Origin: Diphasiastrum complanatum
Taxonomy: Eukaryota > Streptophyta > Lycopodiopsida > Lycopodiales > Lycopodiaceae
Length of the DNA: 64,000 nucleotides
Direction: 5' to 3'
NCBI GenBank assembly: GCA_029204225.1
Contig: CM055102.1
Coordinates: 17,136,223-17,200,222 of the forward strand
Positions 53,108-63,559 of this stretch are shown here, in pieces. The position numbers and the translations under genes were made by a program. Under the pieces are notes generated by a model. The model had not been told where the DNA came from. It saw nothing but the letters and a program-made list of their open reading frames with translations, and did not search any database. Position 1 is the first letter of the stretch. Every line of letters begins with the position of its first letter.

Positions 53108-54017
53108 TGTTGTGAAGCTGACTCGGGTGCACCCAGCGTGCCTTGTAAGACTCAAAGGAGTGACACTCTCTAAGGTCCCAGAGCAAGTTAGAACGTCAAG
53201 GACTGAGCCTCCGACCTATGGTGAGCCAGTCAAGTAGTCACAAGTCATGAGCTAGCTCTGGAGCTCGAGTCATGGCCTAGTCAGGAAAGCAAGTTGATTC
53301 GGCTGCTGGGACGGCACCCGGGACCCATGTCCGGGAGCCAGACTGATTCTGCCAGGCTTAATCAGCAAAATAAAAACTAAGTCCTAAAAAGCGTGCTTTA
53401 CCAAAAAGCACTATGTTTCAAACCAGAGGGGGTGCGCCAAATCACAACAGAACTATAGGGGGAGTCCGGCAGACAGAAACTTGGGCAGCTCAACCAGCGC
53501 CAGGAATCCAGTCGCCAAGTCTCAGCTCCCTCTACCAGCACGAGCCAGGCACAATGCCCAGCACGTGTTGGTGGCCCCGAGACCGGTCAGTCTATGTATG
53601 AATGTAACCTCTTTCAAATCTAATAAAGCTGATCCTTGGGGATGATTACCATTTCGGTTTCGCCTCCGGGACTGGTCCGAGTGGAAGGACCCTTACTACA
53701 ACCTTTTTGCGTCATTGGCACCTAAGGGTCCCTGTCATCAACATGGAGCTTGCCGCTATGCCAATCGGTCAGTTTGGTGACCACTATGCCTTGGGTTTCA
53801 TGTGTGGCTTGTCTTTGCCTTTGGTTACCTTTTGGGGACGGATTCTGAGTTGGCTTTCGGGTTGGTTGGGATTCCAGTTTTCTTAAGTCTGAATGGTTAA
53901 GCTTGTTACGTTTCTGAGTTGGCTTTTACGTAAGTGCATGATGGATGAATGTTAGACTTAAGCGCGTGTTGGGGAAATCGCTCAAGTCCCAGCGCCCTTT
54001 GAGGTGCCGGCGCAACA
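53108..54017 (+). repeat. 3' LTR of gag-protease element (910 bp)
   Basis: Aligns end to end with the 5' LTR. It lacks a short GTCAGGCTT stretch present there (near 49,180) and has scattered substitutions. Confidence 0.95.
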
Positions 54018-54183
54018 GTATAGGAGCTTGAGTATCTGGTCATCTCAAAGAATGAAAAAATCACATTGGCAAGCTAGAGGAGCGTTTCATCGAGCAACAA
54101 ATCATGGTGGACATAATTCAAAAAATAAATATTTAGTTCAACTTTTTCAGTGGTTTTACAGAAGAGCACAATTTAGATATTAA
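54018..54183 (+). pseudogene. Transposase-like protein, copy B, C-terminal exon
   Basis: After the GTATA duplication the module gene resumes: LSIWSSQRMKKSHWQAR, AFHRATNHGGHN, LVQLFQWFYRRAQ, then stop. Copy A has QGMEKSHWQAR at this point; the Glu (GAA) is Lys (AAA) here at 54,055-54,057, so a candidate catalytic residue is lost. One base is also missing before LSIW. Confidence 0.65.
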
Positions 54184-54277
54184 GCTCACCAAATGTTATT
54201 ATCTTTCATAAGGCATTTAAATTCATAACAAAAGAGAGATCCTTGTAATATAACAATAATATATTTCAGAACATTGT

Positions 54278-54720
54278 TTAATTTACATCATCATCATCTC
54301 CAAGATTCAGGCGGATGGTTTTGTCATGAAAGAATAATCTCCTTTCATATGGATCCAAAAACTCTAATTTTTTTCTTTTGCTCATATCTATATTACCCGA
54401 ATAAAGGGCCATTGCAAATGATCTTTTTGTAGTATCTTTGGAGATATAACCCAATATTATAATGGCCACATCAAACTATTTTGTATGTTCCTCTGGAGTA
54501 AGTATGGCCTCCTAAACTAATAGACAATGCCTTAATAGCCATAATGACAGTGGCAACATATGGATTAAAAGCTCCATGCCATATACAAATCTCATTATTT
54601 TCAAAGTTTTTCAAATAATGAAAAAGAGATGCATCCTTTCTCCCTGTTGATACATCTCGAAGGCCTCCATGTCTCATACCAAAGAAATCTAGCTCAATAG
54701 CATCATGTAAATAAGTAAGG
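54278..54720 (-). pseudogene. Convergent accessory gene, copy B
   Basis: Unidentified. Minus strand reads LHDAIELDFFGMRHGGLRDV, GRKDASLFHYLKNFENNEIC, IWHGAFNPYVATVIMAIKAL and SISLGGHTYSRG, ends in one frame at about 54,471, and continues in another with IIILGYISKDTTKRSFAMAL, MSKRKKLEFLDPYERRLFF and an acidic end. It matches the copy A gene block by block and again lies just downstream of, and facing, the transposase-like gene (gap about 95 bp). No stop breaks the first 68 residues, so it is better kept than copy A. Function unknown. Confidence 0.55.
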
Positions 54721-55560
54721 GTAATATATTTAGAATGAAAGACAACAATACAATCTAGAACTTCAACTTTTGATTGAAAGAAAATAGTACACCATCAAAA
54801 CATCAGGCCTCACTAAAACCAATGACAATACTTCTAGATTGCTAAAAATGAGCTACAAAACACACAACAAATGAGTGCACAACTTGTTACATTCAACTTG
54901 TTACACCAATCCACAAGGTCACAAAAGAGTCAAAGATAGGAGCATTTTGTTTTGAACACACTTGATAGAACAAAATTTTCCATACAACTCCTTGTTGCAC
55001 ACACAATACATCATTCACAAGTTTAAAGATAGACCATTCAATTTCCAATCCAAAAGGAGCTAGTAAACATGTCTTGACATACACCGTTTTATCTTTTATA
55101 TGAAACACCTGAAACTAGTATCATACCAATCAACATTCTAGAGTAAATACAAAGTGAAATGCAACAATTGCAGACTAGTGCAAAATGGTAGGTCCAAGTT
55201 CCTAGAATGAAAACTTAATAAGAGTACTCTCCTCATTCAATCTGTAAACACATGAAATACAAACTCACTATTTATGAAAACTACAATCCCATGAGTTGAA
55301 ACGTACTATGTTTACAAAAAACATAAAAAATTATCATTCTTTTGCATAGGCATATATATTGATGACAACCAACATTTGAAACTTAAACAAACAAATAAGA
55401 CCATACCATATGAGTTGCAATATATAAACAACATCATGCTAACATATCTCATTTCGAAAATGACTAGCACAACATTTTTAAAAGTGGTCAGACAAACATA
55501 CCAACAACCATTCTACAAGATGTTATGGTTTTCTGGCATTTGTTGTGGCAGATTATGGGT
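54721..55560. other. AT-rich spacer without genes
   Basis: No coding signal recognised. Confidence 0.6.
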
Positions 55561-55586
55561 CTAAATAATTTGCCAATATCTAATCT

Positions 55587-55837
55587 ATGAAAATTATTGA
55601 TTCTTTTGTTGCCACTCATCTTTGTGACCTGTGCGACTTTTATTCTATCGTGGAATTTATGGCTTTGAATGGATCAGAAAGGATGAGCGTGCGATGGCGA
55701 TCATCGTTTCGTCCATCAATGAAGACCTACTCATGCAGATTGAAGACCGCGAAAGCAGCCATGCAGCATGGGAAAGATTAAAACAGAAGTATGAAGTGAG
55801 GACTGTCGCGATGCATCATCACAATCAGCTGCAATGA
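55587..55837 (+). pseudogene. Copia gag fragment
   Basis: A short frame reads DERAMAIIVSSINEDLLMQI and SSHAAWERLKQKYE, the capsid region of a copia gag of a lineage different from copia I, II and the young copia. It is cut at both sides. Confidence 0.65.
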
Positions 55838-56220
55838 CTTTTTGTGATATACATGTAAACTTTCCAACTTGTGCGACTCTATAGCAATTTTGAGATATTT
55901 TTTATATCGCAAAAAATATGATTTTTGCAACTCTTGCAACCCTATAAAGCACATGTAATTTTTTGCGACTTGTGCGACTCAACGATTGAAATAGAATACA
56001 TCTCACATGGGAATAATTTGTTTTAGAAGAATTGCTTGGCGATTCCATGGATCTCAAAAGATCAAAAATAATGCAAATATCAAATTATCGAATCTGATGT
56101 TAAAAAATAGCCCAAAAAATCCTTCACGTCAATTAATGTCCGTGGGTCCAACCGGTTCTAAAATAATATGCTAATCACATGCAGTTGTTGCTCATTGAGA
56201 AATCGACATATGAAGGACCT

Positions 56221-56560
56221 TACCTAGTACAGATTCTGTTCAATCTCCACACAAGAAGATTAACAACATCCATTCATCAATAACATTTCTAATAAAATAC
56301 TACAACTACTTCAACGTGGAAAAGTCAAATTATTAACTCCTATAATTCGAACATGTGTCGTCGTTGGGATCGGGTAGATTATTTCTAAGGGCCACTCCTC
56401 CCATGAACATTACTTAGTAGATATTCTTTTCCAATTTCCACACAAGGAGATTAACAACATCCATTAGTCAATATCATTTATGATCAAGATATAAGTTGAA
56501 AAAAACCAAGATTCAATATCATTTCTAATAAAAGATTCCAACAACTCCATGTGAAAAAGT
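56221..56560. repeat. Imperfect ~190-bp direct duplication
   Basis: TCCACACAAG-AGATTAACAACATCCATT at 56,246 recurs at 56,437, and AACATTTCTAATAAAA-type segments follow both. No gene. Confidence 0.7.
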
Positions 56561-56670
56561 CAAATAACCCATATTTGAACAAACTCCTAAAATTTTCAAC
56601 ATGTTTTCCTTGAGTAACATGTTCATCCAATGGTAATGGAGTGACCAATCAATGTACTTCTACTCATAAC

Positions 56671-56925
56671 CCTACACACAATCACTAACCAAAACTAACA
56701 AACAAATTTAACTTGTAACACAAATCTACCCACACACAATCACTAACCAAAACCAACCAACAAATTTAAGTAACACAAACACAAATCTCTACCCACACAC
56801 AATCAATAACCAAAACTAACAAACAAATCTAAGTAACACAAATCTCTACCCACACACAATAAAATTAACAAACAAATTTAAAGTAATACAACTTTGTACC
56901 CACACAAAACAGAGTCTAAAGGCAA
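56671..56925. repeat. AC-rich minisatellite upstream of the PUB8-like gene
   Basis: Four to five units of about 58-62 bp, each built on CCCACACACAATCACTAACC, AAAACTAACAAACAAA and a TTAAGTAACACAAAT segment. It ends about 460 bases before the ATG at 57,389. A GA-rich stretch (56,990-57,047) follows. Confidence 0.85.
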
Positions 56926-57388
56926 AGGGTAAATCTATGCAAAACACACAAGACAATTATAAAAGGAAAAGAACAAACTGCAAGACGGCAAGAGAGAGCG
57001 AGAGTGCGAGAGAGACGAGAGAGAGCGAGAGAGACGAGAGGTTTTAGCGTGTAGTTTATGGTTTGGATTGGTAAGAAAAACGGTCAGCGATCCGATCAGG
57101 GTAATTGATGCTTGTGCTGTTGGGTTGCACAGTGGGCAGGCACTGATAAGGGTGGTGTTGAGGAGGTAGATTTGGGGTGGTCGGGAGATATGGTGGACTG
57201 GAGATGGCTGGGTGAGGGAAGCATTTGTAGCTAGTGGATTGTCCTTGTGTGGCTTGGTTGAATGTTCGAGCAAAATGATGTTTTAGGTGGATGTGAGTAA
57301 GAACATAAAGTGGTAGGAGATTTTCCCCTATGTCTCTGCAGCGGGTGCTACAGAAGCTGAACCAGTTGTAGAGGGTGAATAGAAAGAA

Positions 57389-58561
57389 ATGTCCATGGCG
57401 GTGGTTCCTGAGGATTTCAGATGCCCCATTTCCTTGGAGCTAATGAGCGATCCTGTCATTTTATCAACAGGGCAGACATACGATCGACCTTCGATCCAAC
57501 GCTGGTTAGATGCCGGCCACAAAACATGTCCCAAGACAAAGCAGGAGCTGCACGACATCAAGCTCATCCCAAATTATGCCCTGCGGAGTCTGATTTACCA
57601 GTGGGCTCAGGCAAACGGGGTGGATCTGAAGAAGCCCTCGGATTTGAAGACGCAACTTCATGCATCGGCTCACAAATCAGACAAGGAAGCGCTGTCACAG
57701 TTAAAGGTAATCGTGGACACCTTGCTCAGAAAGCTTTCAGGCTCTAATTTGCAGATGAAGCGTGATGCAATCAAGGGTGTGAGGGTGTTGGCCAAGGAGA
57801 GCAAGGACACTCGCACATGCATTGCAGAGCGGGGAGCCATCGCCCACATTCTGCCGCTGCTATCTTGTGGTGACCCACAGATAGAAGAGAATGCCGTTGT
57901 GGCGCTGCTGAATCTGAGTGTGGATGATGAGAACAAGGTGGGGCTTGTGGCAGAGGGGGCAGTTGATGCTATTGTTCATGCCTTGAAGAATGGATCTCCG
58001 GATACCCGAGCAAGCGCTGCAGTTACCATCACAAGCCTGGCTATGGTGGATGTGAACAAGGCCACAATTGGGAGTCGATCCGATGCTATTCCTGCCCTTA
58101 TCAAGCTGCTAGCTCACGGTAACCCTAGAGGCAAGAAGGAAGCTACAACGGCTCTATATAGTCTTTGCATATACGTTGACAATAGATCAAGGGCAGTTTC
58201 TGGAGGACTTGTTTCTCTTTTGCTTTCAATTCTTTCATTTCAGAGTGGTGATATAGCAGAGCGTGTTCTTGCCTTGCTAGACCTTTTGGCAACCAGTGTA
58301 GAAGGAAGGACAGCAGTGAGCAGGGAATCTGCAATGCCTTTGCTGGTGGGTTTGTTGCGATCTGGATCACCAAGGGCTAAAGAGAACACAGCTGCTGTGC
58401 TCTGTTCTATATGCTCAGCAAGTAAGAAGATTACCATGCTGGCTTACAATGCAGGTGCCTTTGAGCATTCAATGGATCTTCTGAACAGGGGGACAATTCG
58501 AGCCAAGCGCAAGGCTTCTGCACTTTTAAAGCTCTTTGACGAGCTGAGGTCAAATGCTTAA
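57389..58561 (+). CDS. PUB8: U-box/ARM-repeat E3 ubiquitin ligase, PUB8-like
   Basis: A 390-residue, intron-free plant U-box protein. The U-box covers residues 7-80: EDFRCPISLELMSDPVILST, QTYDRPSIQRWLDAGHKTCP and PNYALRSLIYQW. It recruits ubiquitin-loaded E2. Armadillo repeats follow from about 125 to 385 (e.g. IEENAVVALLNLSVDDENKV, ALYSLCIYVDNRSRAV, KENTAAVLCSICSASKK), the substrate-binding part. The very short N-terminus before the U-box, lack of a UND domain and total length match Arabidopsis PUB8 (about 370-375 residues). The start is the Met two codons before MAVVPEDF (MSMAVV); an upstream in-frame stop excludes a longer protein. GA-rich sequence upstream is probably 5' untranslated region. 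No lesions, so presumably functional. Symbol by similarity; substrate unknown. Confidence 0.93.
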   Translation: MSMAVVPEDFRCPISLELMSDPVILSTGQTYDRPSIQRWLDAGHKTCPKTKQELHDIKLIPNYALRSLIYQWAQANGVDLKKPSDLKTQLHASAHKSDKEALSQLKVIVDTLLRKLSGSNLQMKRDAIKGVRVLAKESKDTRTCIAERGAIAHILPLLSCGDPQIEENAVVALLNLSVDDENKVGLVAEGAVDAIVHALKNGSPDTRASAAVTITSLAMVDVNKATIGSRSDAIPALIKLLAHGNPRGKKEATTALYSLCIYVDNRSRAVSGGLVSLLLSILSFQSGDIAERVLALLDLLATSVEGRTAVSRESAMPLLVGLLRSGSPRAKENTAAVLCSICSASKKITMLAYNAGAFEHSMDLLNRGTIRAKRKASALLKLFDELRSNA

Positions 58562-60120
58562 GAAGAAACGTTAGCAACAAATCAATGCAGTATCTGCTGC
58601 TATGTTTTGATCGTCGCAATATTGAAATAATGGGGGACTTGATTGACTGAGTCTAGAGTTCATGAGGATAGTGAAGGTACGCCAGAAGGTAGTTTTCTAA
58701 CACAAATATCACTCATGTCGTCGCCTCTGAATGTTCAGGCAAGTAGTCTATTCTTCTTATCCTTTTCATCCTTTAAGGTGCAAGTGGAGTAAATGCGACT
58801 TGATCACTGCAATTAGAGCACGACAATGTTTAGCTGAATACTATCTTCAGCTGCTTTAATGTAAGGCTTAAGTACGAAGATTCACAAAGCAATAGGTTTG
58901 CGTATCAGGATGAAAGTTTTTATGCACAAGTATATTCTCCCCAGCTAGCCTTGGAAGCAGAATCACGCCTGTGTGAAGAGTCTGGTTTCTGGTCTATGTA
59001 CCTTAATACGATGTGAATGACGTTATCATTCCAAATTAATTTTTTTTCCCATTTGTGCTGTGTTTTTGCCGATGTTCTCTTTTCAGTTTCAAGTTCATAA
59101 TTGTCATGAATGTTGATTTTGGCACTCTCAAATTCAAAGTATGCTCTCAACACATACAAACATCTTCTTTATCCATGTGCCCTTGCAAGGGTTTTGGGGG
59201 CCCTTCAGTTGAATTGCTGTTTAATCTGTGTGGGTATTATTTTTTTAGATTGGATTGGATAACGTCAATTGAAACTTGTTGAGATATATATATCCACAAA
59301 TTTTTCGCATGTCACTACATATCGTCTGTTAATTGAAAGAGTCCCGCATGTGGGGCCTTGTTGAAGCCACTACTCAGTTTATGCAATGGTAATTGAGTTC
59401 TATTTGCATGTGACATATGGAAGTTGAAGTGCTAATGTCCATCACCATTCATAAAGAGGCTATTGATATGGTTGCAATCCAGACAGTACAACAGAATGTA
59501 AAGAGAATAATGTATATGCAAAGAACAATCTGAATGTATCACCGTTACAAAATCTTGGTCTCCATGAGACACTTACCGATGCTATTGAAGTATCTAAGCT
59601 AAATGTAAACAAAAGTCGTATTGTAGCATTCTAAATTGAATATCAAGCTACTCTATGAAGCAGTGGGAACTTATTAGTCTCTATAAATAATTCTTGTGCA
59701 AGTCTAGGTCTCACCTCAATCCTTAGCACAATATCCATGAATTAATGAAGCACAAGAACTGAGTCTATTTAGAACGAGGCTCACAGGCCAGTTTATAGTA
59801 TGAGGCCCTAGAGCCTGAGAATTATGGCTGGAGGCTGTAGTGATTAAGGGATGTGGGAACGTGGCTATGCTTAGTTCCCGTGAATTCTGAAGTTCCCATG
59901 TCTGAGAACAAGTAGGAATCCAGTTCGGGAACATGACCACCAGGAAAGTATTCTGAAGACATGGGAAGGGTCTTAGTTCTAGGCAAAATAATATGCAGCA
60001 TGAAACAGAGAAGGATGTTGCAAAATGTAATTGAATCTATAGTAATGATAGCAAGCTAATCTGAAGCTAAACTAAGATCATGGTAAGCTGAGCAGAATCA
60101 AGAACTACATTAGTCATCAA
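58562..60120. other. 3' flank of the PUB8-like gene and spacer
   Basis: No gene recognised on either strand. The first 300-400 bases probably hold the 3' untranslated region. Later sequence may be the edge of the gypsy LTR that follows. Confidence 0.5.
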
Positions 60121-60674
60121 TCTGCCACATGGCGAGACCCTAGGCCTAATTTATAGTTGCAAAGGGGTCCATTAATTAGGGTTAGTGCAATGCCCACCTA
60201 GCAGGGACCCAATATGACCAAATAAACTAAAAACCGTTGACTAATAGCAAAGTTATGTCCATTAGTAGGCAAAATGCCCAGAGTGTTATGGCCATTGGCT
60301 AACACAAGGATACTAGTGACTCCTTAGACCCTAGGGGGTCCCAGCAGGGTGACACTCAGCCCCGTAGTTCGGGATAATAACTCTCACGGACTAGGATCTA
60401 GTGGGCTTGGTCTATATTCATAGGGAGTGCCACTAAGTGGAGGGCACCCTTAGTTGCTAAGGGTGGGTCCCTAAAGTTAGGTAGGACCTGTGTGCCACAT
60501 GCTCAGTATGCATGAGGGGCATCCACATGCACAGTGGCAACTTTGCATGTGAAGAGGCTAGGCGCTGGTCCTATATGGTGGCCTGTGAATGTGGAGCCAG
60601 GTACAGGATAGTGGGTGGAGATCCAGAGTCACTCTTCATCTTTAGTTGGTTTCTCTTTCCATTGCTCCTAATAG

Positions 60675-60686
60675 TGGTATCAGAGC
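60675..60686 (+). other. Primer binding site of the Ty3-gypsy element
   Basis: TGGTATCAGAGC, as in the copia elements and the gag-protease element. Its preceding LTR (roughly 60,123-60,673) has no second copy to fix its edges. Confidence 0.8.
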
Positions 60687-60867
60687 ATCGAAGATCTGGG
60701 CCTGGTGGGTCAGCGTATTCTGATCTCCTCTATTCTTCCAACGGTTTTTGGGGGACTGCCTTAGCGGTCCTCCTCCAGCGCTACCTTTTGGCCCTCCTGC
60801 CAGCACTACCCTTTTCTCAAATCTTCTTGCTTTTTAGCGCTACCTTCTTCCTCCCTCAGCGCCAGCA

Positions 60868-62990
60868 GAAAACGTGTATTCAAGGAAGAGATTCACTACC
60901 TCGGACATATTATCTCCGCTGAGGGGATCAGGACGGATCCTGAAAAGGTAGCCGCAATTATGCGGTGGCCAGCACCAACTTCGATGGAAGAGCTGGATCT
61001 TCCTCGGATTGGCGGGTTTTTATAGGAGGTTTATCCATCAGTATGCTCTCTTAACTGCTCTTTTGACAGACCTACTCAACAGTAAGGGCAAATACTTTAG
61101 TTGGGGGCCTAAACAACAAGCGAGCTTTGAAAATCTAAAGGCTGCAATTGCAATTGCTCCTATCTTAAGTTTAGTGGATCCAAATGAAGCATTCATAGTA
61201 GAGACCGATGCTAGTAATCAGGCAATCGGTGCTGTTCTTACTCAACACGACCGTCCAGTCGCGTTTGAGAGTAAAAAACTGGATAAACACCAGTTGAATT
61301 ATTCCACTTATGAGAAAGAGTTGTTTGCAATAGTCTATGCTCTTAAGAAATGGAAGCACTACCTCTATGGAGCTAAGTTTGAGATCGTGTTTGATCAAGA
61401 AAGTATCAAGTGGCTTTCCTCCCAAAGTGACTTGAAAGGAAGAAGAGCTCGTTGGGCCGAACTGCTCCAGGAGTTTGACTATCAACTAAGGTACAGGAAA
61501 GGGCGCTACAATGTGGTAGCAGATGCCCTAAGTCGAATGCCCATGGTAAGCGCGCTAAGTTTTACGGCATTCAAGAGTGAATTCCTGGAATCACTCAGAG
61601 GAAAGTGTGTTAGTGATTTTCACTACGCACTTGTGTGGCAAGCTATTGAGCAAAGGAATTCCATAGCCACACCAAGGCCATCAGAGAATGTTGCAGGGCC
61701 ATCGGAAGATGTTGCAGTTGCGTCGGGACGGGACAAGCCACCTGAAGATGTTGCGAAAACATCCGGAGTGGATGTGCCATCAACAGGTGTTGTGGATGCT
61801 CGATGGAAGAATTTCTGCATTGAGGACGGGTACTTACTTTATAAAGGGAGAGTATGTGTACCCAAGGACGGTGACTTTAGGCGCCAAATTCTTGAGGAAA
61901 GTCACGACAGTCCTAGTGCAGGGCATCCCGGGATGAAGAGGACCTATGCTCTTGCAAAGAATAAGTTTTATTGGCTTAGTATGCAGAAAGACGTACAGGA
62001 GTACATGTTAAGGTGCACCACATGCCAGGCCATAAAGGCTGAACGTCTCAAGGTAGGCGGGCTCCTCCAGCCACTCGAGATACCCGGTGGTAGATGGGAG
62101 AGTATCAGCATGGAATAGTGGGGTTACCAAGAGCGAGTAAAGGCCATGACTGGATCTGGGTAGTTGTAGACCGATTGACCAAGATGGTGCGGTTTGTACC
62201 GACCAAGAAAATTGTTACAGCTCCAGAAGTCGCCAGGCTTTTTAAAGAAAACATCTATAAGCTATATGGCCTTCCCGCCAACATTAGCGATCGAGATCCA
62301 AAGTTTACAGGTGACTTTTGGAGGGCGCTGTTTAACAAGTTAGAAACTAAGTTGTCTATGAGCTCCACTGATCATCCCGAAACAGATGGTCAACTGGAAA
62401 GGGTCAATCAGGTTCTAGAAGATATGCTACAAGCATATGTTAGTATAAAGCAAACCAATTGGGAAGAGTATTTTTTGCTTTTGGAATTTGCTTATAATAG
62501 CACTAAACACACCACTACAGGGTATAGTCCATTCATGCTAATGTATGGAATTCAGCCTAGAGCCCCCATGGCCGTAGGGCTTAGGAAGGAAAAAGTATAG
62601 AGTGTTAGAGAGTTTCTTGAGGATATGGAAACTATAATCAAGATAGCTAAAGCTAATGTGAAGCAAGCACAAGCACGAGCTAAGCATTATGCGGATAGAA
62701 CCCGTAGGGATGTGACCTTTCAAGAAGGCTATCGGGTGTTTCTGAAAGTTCCTGAAGACTCTACCGCTCTAAGCACAGGCAAGTGTCCTAAGTTGTCCCC
62801 ACAAGGTATTGTGGTCCCTTCACAGTACTCAAGAGAATTGGAAGTTCTGCTTACCAGCTGGCTTTGCTAGAATCCGCAAAGGTACATCCGGTCTTTCATG
62901 TCATTCGACTGAAGCGGGTGTTGCGAGAAGGAGACAACATTGTCCTAGAACAATTTCCTCCCAATAGTTTTAAACTCTCAAAAATTTGAA
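60868..62990 (+). pseudogene. Ty3-gypsy RT tail, RNase H and integrase
   Basis: RT end HYLGHIISAEGIRTDPEKVA and, after a frameshift, GGFLYRRFIHQYALL. The long frame 61,009-62,118 holds RNase H (IVETDASNQAIGAVLTQ with Asp; LNYSTYEKELFAIVYALKKW with Glu; NVVADALSRMP with Asp) and the H2C2 integrase finger (HDSPSAGHPGMKRTY, CTTCQAIK). A frameshift near 62,112 disrupts the first integrase Asp region (SISME); the core goes on with GHDWIWVVVDRLTKMVRF, NISDRDPKFTGDFW and DHPETDGQLERVNQVLEDML. A stop at 62,600 precedes the C-terminal part (62,625-62,990; FQEGYRVFLKVP, VFHVIRLKRVLREGD). No chromodomain is seen. Not functional. Confidence 0.85.
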
Positions 62991-63147
62991 TTAGGAGTGA
63001 CATTTCTGAAAAAAGCCTACGCCATCATCTCTATCTCCAGGGTCAAAAACAAGTGTTTAGTGCCATCTCTATCTCCAGCCGAGTCGTTAGCGCCATCTCC
63101 AACTTTGTTATTGTGATTGTGTTGTTTGTTATTATACTACTGTACTG

Positions 63148-63460
63148 ATGACAAAGCTTTATCATCTTCATGTGGATCTGTCACCAGAATATGCTCCGCT
63201 CAAGACAAAAAATTCAAAGCAACCCAAATTGTCAACTTCTGATAAAGCATGTAGATTTATGGTCATCAGGAACATTGTATCTTATTGATCCATGTTAATT
63301 GCAACATCCAGATTTTCATTCAGTGAGTCAGTTAATAATCTCTGTGTGTCATTAAAAAATGGCCTTGTGGGTTACTGTGAGAATTTGATGCTCTATGGGA
63401 ATGCACATTCAATGCAAAAAATACATTATTTGGAAGAGGAATCAAGGCAACGTCACCTCC
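63148..63460 (+). pseudogene. Transposase-like protein, copy C (N-terminus only)
   Basis: Starts MTKLYHLHVDLSPEYAPL, parallel to copy A MKKFHLHIDLPEGYAPL, and after a stop continues VSQ/VNNLCVSLKNGLVGYCENL and MLYGNAHSMQKIHYLEEES, parallel to copy A FVYHGKNGLLSYC and YGNAFSMERIHCLEDD. Homology ends near 63,460. The shared first Met supports the start chosen for copy A. Confidence 0.6.
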
Positions 63461-63477
63461 TTGACTGTTCTATCGTG

Positions 63478-63535
63478 GGAAGGGCCTTCAGTCTCAGGCT
63501 ACCGCCCTTAGCTAAAGGCCCTTCCTCAGCGTAAT
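63478..63535. repeat. 11-bp perfect inverted repeat
   Basis: GGAAGGGCCTT (63,478-63,488) and AAGGCCCTTCC (63,525-63,535) can form a stem with a 36-base loop. A smaller GAAGG-GTGA-CCTTC hairpin lies about 10 bases further on. Confidence 0.75.
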
Positions 63536-63559
63536 GGCCTCGAAGGGTGACCTTCCCGC

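Larger units (their letters stand above)
48928..54017 (+). mobile_element. Non-autonomous gag-protease LTR retrotransposon
   Basis: 5,090 bp, with LTRs 48,928-49,846 and 53,108-54,017, target duplication GTATA (48,923-48,927 and 54,018-54,022), primer site, and polypurine tract. The interior codes only for gag and a retroviral-type protease; only about 355 bases separate the end of this frame from the polypurine tract, so reverse transcriptase, RNase H and integrase are wholly absent. It fits the TR-GAG class (terminal repeats plus gag) with protease added. LTRs differ by a few percent by eye, so it is older than the young copia. Confidence 0.93.
46985..54720 (+). mobile_element. Transposon-like module, copy B (split by an LTR element)
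   Basis: Same two-gene arrangement as copy A. The plus-strand gene runs from about 46,985 to 48,927 and resumes at 54,018-54,183 after the insertion of a 5.1-kb gag-protease LTR element with target duplication GTATA. The minus-strand gene follows at 54,278-54,720. Protein identity to copy A looks moderate, so the copies are old. Confidence 0.6.
60123..62990 (+). mobile_element. Internally deleted Ty3-gypsy element
   Basis: An LTR-like stretch ends near a primer site (60,675-60,686); then about 180 bases of leader lead straight into the last part of reverse transcriptase at about 60,870. Gag, protease and most of RT are deleted. RT tail, RNase H, integrase finger, core and C-terminal domain follow up to a stop near 62,989. 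No 3' LTR is recognisable because other sequence (module copy C) begins at 63,148. Confidence 0.75.

Noticed and set aside
48928-54017. Complete autonomous Ty3-gypsy element
   Set aside because: LTRs and gag suggested it, but no RT, RNase H or integrase exists between the protease end and the polypurine tract.
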